Source: Labrus mixtus (lineage: Eukaryota > Chordata > Actinopteri > Labriformes > Labridae). Taken from it: a DNA stretch of 64,000 bases. The notes beneath the pieces are model-generated. The model made no database searches. It was not told where the DNA came from and worked only from the letters and a program-made list of their open reading frames with translations. Location: positions 12,416,153 through 12,480,152 of the forward strand of contig NC_083627.1 of NCBI RefSeq assembly GCF_963584025.1. The letters are read 5' to 3'. The position numbers and the translations under genes were made by a program. Within the stretch, counting starts at the first letter, position 1. Each line of letters opens with the position of its first letter. Below, in pieces: positions 21,941 through 33,500 of the stretch.

Positions 21941-24582
21941 ATGTCTAAAGTGAAAACACTGAGATCTTTCGTCAACCAGAGACTGACTGCTGCTGCTGAG
22001 GAGATATTTGATCTGTTTGAAGGAACCATAGCAGAGTACGAGGAGCAAATTCGTCGATCAAAAGAGGAAAACGAGCGACAACACAAACTGCTGGATGCCG
22101 TTTACAACCCGGAAGTCCGCTTACACAAATATGGTTCGTGGGGTGTTGATTTAAAACCACGAGAAGCTACATTATCACTGTTAGATATGTTGTGATGTGC
22201 TGATTTTCTCTGGACACAGATCGGGAGTTTCAGAGGTTTAAATCCAGCTAAATTCCCCAGAATTAAATTATCGCAGTCCCTTTGTATTCACATCACCATG
22301 GAAACCTTTCAATCTCACACACAGTTGTCCGAGATGAGCTAATAAGTGGATTTTGACACGCACACGGTCTGTCCCTCTCTCTCTCTTTCTTCCACATACA
22401 CATAAAGTGAGATGTCAGTGTCTTCATCTTACATTAAACACTTCTTAACCATCGTCATCAGGTCGTAGGTATTTAAAAAGTGCTGGGTCTTTAGCTTTTT
22501 GTTAAAGGTGCAAAGGGACGACAGAGGAGAAGAGTCTAGTCAGCGTCTTAGGACCCTGTTGTGAAGGTTTGGATCAGACGCCTTTCATTGGCAGAGCGTA
22601 GTGGGCGAGAGGGAGTGTAGACCTGGATGAGAGAGTTAAAGTAAGGAGGAGCCGTTTTTGTCGCTGTTTTGTAAGCGAGCAGCAGAGTTTTAAATTTGAT
22701 GCGAGCAGTAACTGGGAGCCAGTTTAAGGAGATGAACAGCAAAGTGACATGTGCTCTTTTAGGAAGGTTGAAGACCAGTCATGCTGCTGCATTTTGTATC
22801 ATCTGCAGGGGTTTGATAGTGCATGTAGGAAGACATGCCAGTAGAGAGTTGCAATAGTCGATGCGTGATATCACAAGAGCCTGAACCAGGAGCTGTGTAG
22901 CATGTTCTGACAGGTAAGGTCTGATCTTCCTGATGTTGTACGGGGCAAATCGACACAAGACTTCTGTCTGTCCCGCTGTCTCCTCCCTCTCATTGTGTGT
23001 CTCTTGATGTCTGTCTGTCTTATTTTTTAACAACTCTTTGACTCTAAACCCAGACTGTCCTCTGCAAGCACAACCACCTCTCTACATGGGGAGCGGAGCA
23101 GCTAGACCACCGATGCCCCGACACTTAGTTTTTAATCCCAGCTCATGGTTCCCTTGGTAAAAAAAAAACATAACAGAAAAATGAACACAAGCTATGGTAA
23201 ATGCATAACTATATCACATAATGTGAAAAGTTTCAAATCCTGTCTTCATGTGTTCCAGCACTGCACCACTTCTCACTTTTTTTTAAACTTGAGAATTCTT
23301 CTATCGCTGCTTCAAAATATTGGCGCAAAGAATAGTTTTCTAAAACGGTCTTTAATTGTTCTCAACAGAGGTCCAGCAGCTGTTGTCGGGTGGAGAGGAG
23401 GTTCCCTCTGAGCAGAAGGAGAGGGGCTCCAGTCTGGACCAGGAGGACCCACCAGAACCACCACACATTAAAGAGGACCAGGAGGAGCTCTGGAGCAGTC
23501 AGGAGGGAGCGCAGCTCCAAGGACCAGAGGAGGCTGATATCAGCCCGTTTGTATTCACTCCTGTCCCTGTGAAGAGAGAAGATGATGATGAAGAGGAACC
23601 TCAGTCCTCACAGCTTCATGAAATCCAAATTGAAGAGAGGAGAGACACAGAGCATTTGAAAGCAGACGCCCACAGGGAGGACTGTGGAGGACCAGAACCA
23701 GACGGAGACTTTAATCCACACAGTGATTTACAGCCAGTTTCTCCTGACAAGACTTCACACTCTGACTCTGAGGACAATAACGGTCTTTGGGATTGGGACA
23801 AGACCTTTAAAACTATGAGTGACATTGTTTATGGTCCTGGAACAACATCTCTACACTCCTCTGAATGTGCTACAAGCTTTGGACAACATGAACATCCACA
23901 AGAAAACATAGAAATAAAAAGAGAAGTGAGACTATTCAGTTGCTCATTTTGTGGTAAAAGATATATGCGGAGAGCCTTCCTAAGAAAACATTTGAAATGT
24001 CACTCGGCGGAGAATTGTTTCCGCTGCTCCATTTGTCAAAAAAGTTTTAAATTGAGAGGAATGCTTCTGGCACACATGAGAATCCACACAGAAGAGAAAC
24101 CCTTCAGTTCCTCTGTCGGTGGTACAAGGTTCTCAGTAAAGTCAAATTTAAACTCAGACTTAAATACTCACACAGGAGGAAAACTTCATGCCTGTTCTGT
24201 TTGTTCAGGAATCCATACAGGGGAGAACTGTGTTTGCTCAGTGTGTGGTAAAAAGATTAAAAAGTACTCTCTAAAGCGACACATGAGGATCCACACGGAA
24301 GAGAAACGCGTGATTTGTTCAGTTTGCGGGAAAAGATTTCAAGAACATGGAGATCTCAAACGCCATTTGCTCATCCACAAAGGAGAGAAAGCCTTTAGTT
24401 GTTCACTTTGTGGGAAAAGCTTCACACTAAAAGGAAACTTGAAACGTCACCTGTTGGTACACACAGGAGAGAAACCGTATGGTTGTTCAATTTGTGGGAA
24501 AAGGTATGCAGAAAATAAACAGCTGAAATGCCACCTGACTGTCCACGCAGGAGAGAACCTGTTTGAGTTGCCGTCGTTGTGA
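21941..24582 (+). CDS. Zinc-finger gene 2, C2H2, two exons (468 aa predicted), damaged 3' end
   Basis: Exon 1 is 21,941-22,133 (MSKVKTLRSF ... LHKY, phase-1 donor G|GTTCGT). Exon 2 is 23,369-24,582 after CTCAACAG. The layout is as in gene 1, with which it shares most of the acidic linker and the same cysteine-less third finger (SSSVGGTRFSVKSNLNSDL), so both descend from one damaged ancestor. Fingers start near residue 256: CSFCGKRYMRR, CSICQKSFKL, the dead finger, a fourth finger collapsed by an in-frame deletion (CSVCSGIH), CSVCGKKIKKYS, CSVCGKRFQEHG, CSLCGKSFTLKG and CSICGKRYAENK. The terminal finger is lost: the frame ends FELPSL, while the next bases still encode CRRCDDRFTW and KKHKCC in other frames. 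A polyadenylation signal AATAAA lies at 24,851. It is probably expressed as a slightly truncated protein, or is becoming a pseudogene. Confidence 0.8.
22440..22985 (-). mobile_element. L2-type LINE fragment in the intron of zinc-finger gene 2
   Basis: Minus-strand frames give FAPYNIRKIRPYLSEHATQL, LVQALVISRIDYCNSLLACL, LNWLPVTARIKFKTLLLAYK and YTPSRPLRSANERRLIQTF, the C-terminal end of the L2-like reverse transcriptase. Same family as 12,245-12,765. Antisense to gene 2. Confidence 0.85.
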
Positions 24583-26061
24583 TGACAGATTTACTTGGCT
24601 TGATGGTCAAAAAACACAAATGTTGTGTGTTTGCTTTTTCTTAGAATCAAGGACAGAAACACAACTTTTCTGTGTTTGTTTTTTTTTTTTCAAGGGCGTT
24701 TTTTTGGCAGGAACGTTTTAAAGCTGTGCTTCTCAAAAAATGTGCCAAAAGTCTATTAAGTGCTTTTTAAACATGTTTGTTTTGTTATGTATCTTTGTTC
24801 TGTCACATGTTTTGTACCGTCTGAGGTCCAAACCTCATGATTCCTCATTAAATAAATCTGATTGGTTGAAAAATATCAGAAATTTGGGTCGTGATTTTTC
24901 CTAAAGTTGGTGATGTGGTAACCGATTTAGAAATGCCTTTTTACTTTTTATTACATGAGCTTTTCAGCTACAGCTCCAGAGCTGTGGGTCTCTCATTCCT
25001 GCTGCATGTCTGTTGGGGGAGCACTAGGAGTCACAGAGAGAGAGGTCAGAAAAGGGAAAAAAAAGGGGGAGTCTAGTACGCTCCATGAGGTTGGGAGTGT
25101 GGTGGAAATTTGACAAAATGATGAGATAAACAATAAAGCAGACACAGCATGGCAAGCAGGTATCAGATCAGGTGTCAGTCTTCACTACAGAGATTGTGGC
25201 AGTATTATGGGCACCTGGGTGGGTGGAGGGAGTCAGACCTGTAGATGTAGTCACAGTATATGCTCAGATTTTTGCTGCACTCACGTCACTGACACAGGAG
25301 AATGAATGAAAGCTGACGTGGCAGCAACAAGAGCAAAGTGTGGTGAGGAAGAGCTGAATGTAAGAGTTTCATAGAGCAAGCAGTGACAAGGATGTGGCAA
25401 GAAGAGGTTTTATTTCCCAATGCAGCCAACAATTAAATATGCACCAAGTGTAAGAATGGACAGGAGGGACAGTGTGTGGTAATAGGCTGAGACTGAGTCA
25501 CTGTGCACTAAATTACGGACAGGTAGTGGTTGGTAAGCTGGAAAATGCACCTGTGGAGAGGTAGAGAGAGTGAATCATGCCTTGACAGCAGCATGCACCA
25601 ACTATCCCGCAGAGAGAATCCTCGTGCAAGCAGAAACTGAACAGCTCCTTCTGTCTATCTGATCAAAAGTACAATTCTTACACTTCACTTTAAAAGGTTT
25701 ACTTTGATTTAGGTGTTGCTGCTTCCTGTTCGTATGTGAAGCCATGGCACAATGCAACGCCAGGCAGTCTACAGCTTTGTGCAGCCTAACAAACAATACC
25801 AACGACAACAATATTCACTATGATAATAAAAATATCTGACTCAGTATATGTATCGGAATCGGATCGGAAACAAAAAAAATGAGTTGATTGCGCATCTCCA
25901 ATTGAAAACCTGAGAGGAATTAAAGTATGTTTGGATATTATCGCCACTCTATGAAAGACCTCTGGGAATACGGGCTATAGGATTTCATTTAATTATTTCA
26001 GACCAAATAAGTTGATTGAGAAGATGCAACAGTCATTAAATATTCGGATCCACACTCCATA
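24583..26061. other. Intergenic region between genes 2 and 3
   Basis: The decayed terminal finger of gene 2 occupies 24,555-24,645. A LINE RNase H relic is at 25,155-25,560 (separate entry). Around 25,850-25,905 'gtatcggaatcggatcggaa' recalls hAT-type repeat ends. Nothing else is recognised. Confidence 0.4.
25155..25560 (+). mobile_element. RNase H-region relic of an I/Nimbus-like LINE
   Basis: One plus frame near 25,173 reads SVFTTEIVAVLWAPGWVEGV followed by RPVDVVTVYAQIFAALTSL, resembling the RNase H domain of fish I-clade LINEs (TAE-xxA-xx-AL, and D-S replaced by YAQ). Further on, broken frames give GNRLRLSHCALNYGQVV near 25,480. Stops and shifts are frequent. No other part of the element is attached. 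Confidence 0.55.
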
Positions 26062-26127
26062 CCAGCTGGTGGCGATAAAGAACAAATTCGTTGTTTGTCA
26101 ACCGCCATTAAAACGGACGAAGAAGAA
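26062..26127 (+). promoter_or_regulatory. Promoter module (CTCF-like core) of zinc-finger gene 3
   Basis: CCAGCTGGTGGCGAT at 26,062-26,076, then CAACCGCCATTAAAAC and GACGAAGAAGAAC. It ends about 355 bp before the gene 3 start codon, in the gene's orientation. Confidence 0.6.
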
Positions 26128-26482
26128 CGTTTCAAGACACCAACGCTAACTCCTTACGTTACGTAATTCTACCATCATTATCATAAGTCTGAGAGAAGTA
26201 CCAAAGCCTGCTTCTCCTGACAAAAATGTTAAAGTGGACTTTGTGGACCTGATCTTATAGTAGCAGAAAAATGAAGTTAGCGTAGTTTGCTATCTTAAAA
26301 TATCATTTATTTACAGTCTCATACAGTAGCTCGTTAGCTTAAAGCTAGACAGACTACGACGGTAAATAACACACCTGAGTGATATGTTTGGTAATCTACG
26401 GAGCTAGTGTAGTTAGCTTGCTTACTGACACGACACAGCTCATGTCAGAGAGGCCGGACGGGTTTATTGTTCGACCTGAAAG

Positions 26483-28607
26483 ATGTCTAAAGTCCAAATA
26501 CTGAGGTCTTTTGTGAACCAGAGACTGACTGCGGCTGCTGAGGAGATATTTGATCTGTTTGAAAGGACGATAGCAGAGTACGAGGAGGAAATCTGTCGGT
26601 CCAAAGAGAATCAACACAAGCTGCTGGACGCTGTTTACAACCCTGAAGTCCGCCTCCACAGAGCAGGTTCGTGCTGTTTTCACCTTTGTCGGTATTCTTT
26701 GCTCTTTTTTTTTTTTGGTTTTGCATTCGCTCACACAGCTGCACAGATGGACCTTTGGTTTTCTGGAAATGTGACTCACAACAAGCATGTCAAAACCTCA
26801 TCATCCAGCAGATGTTTCACAGCTTCTCCTTTTCAATGTGTTGCCATGGGATACAGGTTATATTACAGTGCACACAGTCACAACCATGGGCTGCCATTCC
26901 TCAGGTGAGGAGTTATTTTCTCCAAAGGTATACAGCTATTGACCTGAGGAAGACACAGTCCTGTCGTAATGCAGACAATTGAATTCCCTTTTTTTTTGCA
27001 TTGGCCAGGAAACGATCTGTAGGTTTCACAGCAAGTCTACTCTAAATACCATGCTACCCTCCTGGGGGGGGGGGGGGGGGGGATCTCAGAGTCCTTTTGG
27101 GAGAGCAACATCTATGCTCGATAATGCATCACAATCCCCAATCCCGTCACAAGTTCAGTGCCAGGTGGGATTGTAGGAATGTTCCTTCCTCTGAGCCGCA
27201 TCTGCAACAGAGGGTAGATACGTAGGGGTTTTATTTGTGCAGTTCATGCGGGGTCATGCAGAGTAGACCATAGCAACATTTTAGACTTCACTGCTGGAAA
27301 ACAAAAAGGTGTGACTGTCCCAACGATGACCATTTCATCTGTAGACAAATACAAATTACACAAAGTGAAACATTTTCTCCTGGTCTAAAAATCTAAACAT
27401 CAAAATGACAGTTTTCTTTAATTGTGATGTCTCAACAGAAGCCCAGCAGCTGTTTGCGGGTGAAGAGGAGGTTCCCCCTGAGCAGCAGGAGAGGGGCTCC
27501 GGTCAGAACCAGGAGGACCCACCAGAGCCACCGCACATTAAAGAGGAGCAGGAGGAGCTCTGGACTCATGAGGAGGGGGAGCAGCAGCAGCAGCAGCAAC
27601 AGCTTCGAGGGCCGGAGGAGGCTGATATCATCACGTTTACATTCACTCCTGTCCCTGTGAAGAGTGAAGAGAACGATGAAGAGAAGCCCCAGTCCTCAGA
27701 GCGTCATGGAAATCAAACTGAAGAGAGCAGAGACGGAGAGAAACCAAACTTTAATCCAGACAGTCTTTCACAGCCAGTCGCTCATGACGACACTTCTCTC
27801 TCTGAATCTGAGACTGACGTCAGTAGCTGTGACTGGGAGGAGACCAGTGACTCTCAGTTAGATGAAACCCCTCTGCCCGACAACAAAGATGTACCTGTGA
27901 GTGATCTTGAATGTAATGCAGGAAACACACCGTTGAGCTCTGAATGTGCTACAAGCTTCGAACACGACGAACATCTGCAAAATCGCGCTGGATTCCAAAC
28001 AGGAGTGAAACCGTTCAAGTGCCCGATTTGTGGCAAAAGATACCCGCAGAAGATCTCCTTAACAAAGCACATGAAACGGCATTCAGAAGGAACATGTTTT
28101 AGCTGCTCGGTTTGTAAGAAAAGCTTCCCGTGGAGAGGAGAGCTCGTGCGGCACATGAGAATCCACACCGGAGAGAAACCTTTCAGCTGCTCCGCCTGTG
28201 GCATACGGTTCTCACAAAGGATACACCTGACCTCCCACTTGCGAGTCCACACGGGAGAGAAACCGTTCACCTGCTCGGTTTGCCAGACAAGTTTCAGTAT
28301 CAGGAAGAATTTGGGCATACACATGAGAATCCACACGGGGCAGAAACCATTTAGCTGTTCTGTGTGCGGTAAAAGGTTTGCGCGGCGCGGAGGGCTGACG
28401 CGTCACTCGACCGTCCACACAGGGGAGAAAGCCTTCAGCTGTTCCTTTTGTGGTGAACGGTTTGCACACCTTGTAACTCTGAAGCGCCACCTGACGGTCC
28501 ACACGGGGGAGAAAGCATTCAGCTGCAACGTTTGTGGAAAGAGATTCGCTCGGCTCCAGTATCTCAAAAAACACAAGTGTGTCGTGGAGAGCAGCACGAA
28601 GAAATGA
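26483..28607 (+). CDS. Zinc-finger gene 3, C2H2, two exons (450 aa predicted), seven fingers
   Basis: Exon 1 is 26,483-26,666 (MSKVQILRSF ... LHRA, donor G|GTTCGT); it is three codons shorter than most paralogs (SKENQHKLL). Exon 2 is 27,439-28,607 after CTCAACAG, joining as E-AQQLF. The acidic linker has a glutamine run (about seven Q, 27,583-27,602) and the family motifs PPEPPHIKEEQEELW and FTPVPVKSEE. Seven fingers lie at about residues 256-445. Helix positions -1,2,3,6 are QISK, WGER, QIHS, IKNI, RGGR, HVTR and RQYK; the last finger ends H-x-C instead of H-x3-H. All linkers are TGEK-like. This is the best preserved gene of the cluster and a good reference for the others. Its intron (772 bp) has only a G-run (27,065-27,082) and no mobile element that I see. 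Confidence 0.9.
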
Positions 28608-28675
28608 CGTCGCAGAAACAGTCCCAATATTTTATAAGAGCTGCGTAAAATCTGGCTCATCACAGATAATGATTA

Positions 28676-28678
<3 letters not shown>

Positions 28679-28715
<37 letters not shown>

Positions 28716-28790
28716 TACATATATTTAAATAGCACCTTTCTATACCCAGATTACAAAGTGCTTTACAACATAAGTTAAAACAACACAGAT
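28679..28790. repeat. (TA)n tract with dispersed-repeat tail
   Basis: TA units at 28,679-28,708, mixed ACATATATA to 28,727, then 'aaatagcacctttctatacc' and 'aaagtgctttacaaca', a tail seen on many fish interspersed repeats. It follows gene 3 directly. Confidence 0.75.
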
Positions 28791-29894
28791 AGATACAGAT
28801 ATAACCAAAGCAGGAACCAGAGGCATGGCGAGAACATTTTCTCATATCAAAGGACATCGTTGTTGACTTGGCGTGCTTATGAGAGCCGTAACGGTGCGCT
28901 TTGCGTTTTCATGTGGACGAAGATGAAGAACTGAGCGCGTGTGGACGGGATGATTTATCCGCCTACGTGAGGACTAGACCTGAGACTGGATGACCTGAGA
29001 GGTCGGGTTTAAAGCTCTGAAATATAGACGGGTGCTAAAACATTTATTTCTTTCAAAGTTAAAGATCAACCTTTAACTGTTCTTATCTCTATTGCAATGA
29101 GAAGCAACGTTACGTCTTAAAATCTGTTACATTTCTGTCTGTTCTTTTTCATTATAGGGATACGGAGTCTTTGCTATTGCATGCATTCATTTTAAAACTA
29201 TGTATGTATGACCAAAAGGTCGTCAGTGTGGCCTGTACAGCTAATGCTGCCGTCGATATTGGTTTAGATTTTTAAAAATAACCTGATGGCATTTTCTCTT
29301 CAATACAGCACAATGTATTTCTCATTTATTTAACCTTCCTGGTTATCAACAAGCTCGTGAGCAAGTCGTACGCTTCCATCTGGTTTGTAGTAGTTTTTGA
29401 TTCTTCGTTTGATACATCTTGATTATTCAGTTGTTTAAAAAAAAAAAAAAAGGTGTTTTTAATTGTTTATTTGAAAAATCGGGACTCCTAGATTCCAGTT
29501 TTCTTTTAAAGGTTTATTTCATACCTTATTTTAGAGACAGGACCACCAGATCCACATTCATGTAATTCAGAGGCTGCATTATGTTTTCCTCCGCTCTTCA
29601 GTTGATGGCGTGATTCTGTTAAACTACACTACGCTACCGACGCCCCATGAACTCTGTTAAATATTGAAATTGGTGGTTTGTTGTTGTAAACTGGGGAACA
29701 TCTGGACGTTTCTATTATCATAACAATGGGAAATTTGTCGTCACAGCTTGCACAGTTGCACATACGAGTTAACACTTAACGCAAAGACCAACCAAGACAA
29801 CAGTCAATGTGGAAGTTTGTTTAGCGCTTCAAAAGCCGAGGGGAAAAAAGCTCTTCTGTTTTATTTTATGAGTTTATTTCAAAGATTTTAATTT
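28791..29894. other. Intergenic region between genes 3 and 4, unassigned part
   Basis: No gene seen. A-run at 29,437-29,450. No classifiable repeat until the SINE at 29,895. Confidence 0.4.
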
Positions 29895-30076
29895 GTAGGC
29901 CTTTATTAGATAGGACAACAGAAAGGAGACAGGAAATGCTGGGGGAGGAGAGAGTCAGACGGCGTGCAGCAAAGGGGACAGGCCGGACTCAAACCCAGGG
30001 CCGCTGCGATCGAGGACCGCAGCCCCTTGCACATGGGACGCACGACACAACCGCCAGGACATCCGGCGCCCCTCGT
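29895..30076 (-). mobile_element. tRNA-derived SINE
   Basis: On the minus strand, a tRNA-like head (GGCGCCGGATGTCCTGGCGG) leads to a clear B box, GGGTTTGAGTCC, then a body ending 'ctatctaataaaggcctaca'. Same family as 20,050-20,222. It sits about 100 bp upstream of the gene 4 promoter module. Confidence 0.75.
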
Positions 30077-30176
30077 TTATTTGAATCAATGTCTCAGACG
30101 CACACATTCAATACAAACTATTAAAATTGTAATTATCATAAGAATTGGTGATTGTGAGCCCGATCTACACTCCACA

Positions 30177-30245
30177 CCAGGTGGTGGCAGTAATGCTCCG
30201 TAACGGTGTTTGCCTGCCGCCATTTAAACGAAGAAGAAGAAGAAG
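30177..30245 (+). promoter_or_regulatory. Promoter module (CTCF-like core) of zinc-finger gene 4
   Basis: CCAGGTGGTGGCAGT at 30,177-30,191, TAATGC, then CTGCCGCCATTTAAACG and four GAA units. The core ends 358 bp before the start codon, in the gene's orientation. Confidence 0.6.
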
Positions 30246-30548
30246 CAGAAGTGGTGACACCGAAAGTAATCTTGCCGATCGTGGCTAACATTTAGCCACA
30301 ATTTCTCGTTGTATACCTCTTTAACCACTAAAACACAAACTAAGTGAATGATCGGATCATGTCTGTATGAATGTGTTAAGACATCGAGAGGACTTTGATA
30401 AGAGTTCCCGGATGTTTCTCTCCGGACTTCGCTTGTTTTAGCTCGGGGTGCTAGGTTTTCCTGTCACTGCTCTTATGTCGGTGTTTAACAGCTTTAACGA
30501 GGTGTGTCCGGAGGAGAAGTCGTTGTGATTTATTATTTTTTTTTAAAA

Positions 30549-33500
30549 ATGTCTAAAGTCCAAGTGCTGAGACTTTTCGCCAACCAGAGACTGACTGCAG
30601 CAACCGAGGAGATATTTGAGTTGTTCGAAAGGACGGCGACTGAGTACGAGGAGCAACTCTGTCGGTTAAAAGAGGAAAACGAGCAACTGCGGAAACTTGT
30701 GGACTCTGGTTTGAGCCCTGAAGCCCGGTCACACCAAGCAGGTTTGTACAGGTGTCACGATGTACCAGATTTTAAATGGGATACACAAATCCAGGGCAGC
30801 CGACGATGAGAAGTTGTTGAGACGTACGACAACGTGATTGAGCAATTTAGAAAATGCACTCTGTGTTTCATATCTCTTACACTTTCATGTGAATATCATC
30901 TTTAAAGAAAAAAAAAAAAAAGAACTCCAGAAGGATTGCAAGACACATCAGCGCTGACTAGGTGTGCACCGATGCATCGTAAAGGTGTAATCTGTAGAAA
31001 CACTACAATATCTAGTTTCATTTTTCAGAGTATCGATGTGAACCTTGACTCCTGTGAATCGAATTTATCACAATTTTACGATTCATCTTTACATCCCTAG
31101 TACTTAACAGTGCCTCTATTATTTATATATATTTAATGGTGGTGTTGTAAGTAAGGCCATGGACAATCCTGTTAGCCTGTCAGTGCTTCTTGAGAACTGG
31201 GACAAAACATGTCCGTGACATACATTACAGTTTTTTTAGCTAAAATATGCAAAATATATGAAAAAAATAATAATAAAAATCCTAAACAGGAAAAGGGTAG
31301 CACAACAAAGTATGTTTTGATGTTGTCTTACATTTTGTTTTCATTCTAAATGATATGATATGTGACCAGTGCTTAGAAAAACCCATGTCCGGGAGCAGAT
31401 CTCGTCACACTATAATACTTTAAAAAGTCCAAAAAGTAATATAAAATGTAACTTTATCATTATTAGGTGTAAATAGTATAGTATTTATTTCACAAGCATT
31501 AAAAAAACAATTTTGAATTTTTCAAAAAATGTACTTTCTGGTCCAATGAACATGTGTCCGGAGTTTTTGTCAACACCGTCAGACTTTTTTTAAATTGGGG
31601 AAAAAATCAGGATAATTTAGGGCAGCTATATCTCAAAGGACCCCTTTCCCTCCTCCCTGGTTTTCCTTATGCCATGAGAAAATTTTAGCTCTGGTAAGTT
31701 TTTAATAATACTTTTGTATTTCATATCTATTTACTAATGTGCATGTGTCACAACCATAGCATATCAACTCCAAAATGACTAAAAGTCAACATCTGTGTAA
31801 AGTTTTCTGCAATATAGCCTTAATTTATATAGATGAACTGGGTCATGACCAACAGATGTTAAAAACAAGATGGCTCCTGTGAGAATCATGTGTGATATAT
31901 GGAGAAATGTGCTATTTTGTTAACACCATCAGACGTCAACACCATCAACATTTTTGTCTGATGGTGTTGACGCAGTCTCTGATGGTGTTGACTAATGCCA
32001 TTTTAGTGTCCAATTTAAGCATTTTAATGTAGTTAAAATCAATAATATCACTTCCTATGCATTTTATTGCTATTGTACTTTCAAAACTAGTTTTGATGTA
32101 CAGTAGCCTACTTGAATGTGTTTAACTGAATTTCATTGAAGTTGTCTCTCAACCTGATATGTAATAAAGTGTTGCATGCTTATCCATAATAAAGAACTGA
32201 TTGCAGAATGGTATGCATTTCAGGCTAGAATGGCTAGACAGAAGTTGTCAGTGGAGGAGCAAAAGAGAAGAAACAGAGAGTATCAAAAGAGAAGGAGAGA
32301 AAAACTTAATAGCCAGCCTGAGCTGAAGGAGGAGTTCCTGACAAAGGAGAGGGAAAGATGGAGAAACAGGGTTGATAAGGGCAACATTTAAAAAGATCAA
32401 TGATTTGGAAAAAGAGAGCAAAGAGGCGAAAGAGAAAGTATTGGAAACAGGCACAGAAAGAATCAAAAGAACGAAAGAAAAGAGCAGAGGAAAGGCAGCA
32501 AGATTTAGATACTCCGCCAGAGAGTCCTTTAGACATCAGCGTCGAGGAGCAACAGGCAACTGTATGCTGGTTTGAGGGAGAGAGCTAAAACCAGAAAAAG
32601 ACATTCCGGAGAGATTAAAGCATTGACAGACAAACATGATAAATTGGCAAAAGAAGCTGACAAGCTGAGGAAACGACTTAAACGCATAAAGCACACTCAG
32701 GAAGGCACGACTCATAAGAATGCTCAAGACTCGCCTCGGACCCAGACTGAAAAGATGCTTGAAGGGAGCAGACTCAGAAATCCTTTAATAAAAAGGTCAT
32801 TGCTCTTCCACCATGCAATGACTGCAGAGCTGAGAAGAAATGCTCCTCAAAAAAGAAGCAAGCTTGCATCACAGTATCCACAGCTGGCGTTGTCTGGCAG
32901 AATTCTCAAGAAATATCGACTGATGCACCGGGTTCATGAATTTGGCTTGACATATAAAACACTGAGAGAAAAATGACTGAACCAAAGGAAGCCTTCATTC
33001 CTTAAGACTATCTCCCATAATGTCCAAAGGTTTTTGGAAAACAGTGCAAGCATAACTACAGACAAACAAGACACCATCACTAGGAAGAAAGTAAAACATC
33101 AAAGGATGATTCTGACCGACACAATGCTAAACCTTCACACTGCATTTCTCCACCAGAACCAAGATGTAAGGCTTAGTTATTCATCTTTCTGTGCATCGCG
33201 CCCATTTTACATCACACCCCCAAGAGCCTCTGATCGAAAAAGACATGTCAATGTCAGTACCATGAGAATGCAAAGTTGATGCTTGAGGTCTTGGAAGTAC
33301 CACAATGTTGTGTCAACTACCAAACTTGAAGAGAGTTTCCATCTTGTGTGTCGTTCTCCAGCAAGTGAATCATGTCTTTTACGCACCTGCTCTCGATGGC
33401 AAAACAAATATACAGGTCTTTCTGCAGAGCTAGGGAAAACACGAGTGGAATGGGAGCAGTGGAAGCGCATTGAGGAGCAAACAGAAGCTGGAGTTCACTT

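Noticed and set aside
23356..23368. Start of gene 2's finger exon at its own in-frame upstream codon (MFST...)
   Set aside because: That codon is TTG and lies in the intron before the CTCAACAG acceptor. The same intronic frame precedes exon 2 in gene 1. Translation starts in exon 1 at MSK.
28130..28354. Alternative frames inside the finger exons
   Set aside because: They are out-of-frame or antisense shadows of the C2H2 repeats, which produce open frames because the 84-bp unit lacks stops in several frames.
29936..30203. Open frames over the SINE upstream of gene 4
   Set aside because: The frame coincides with a tRNA-derived SINE carrying a B box on the minus strand; it is not a gene.
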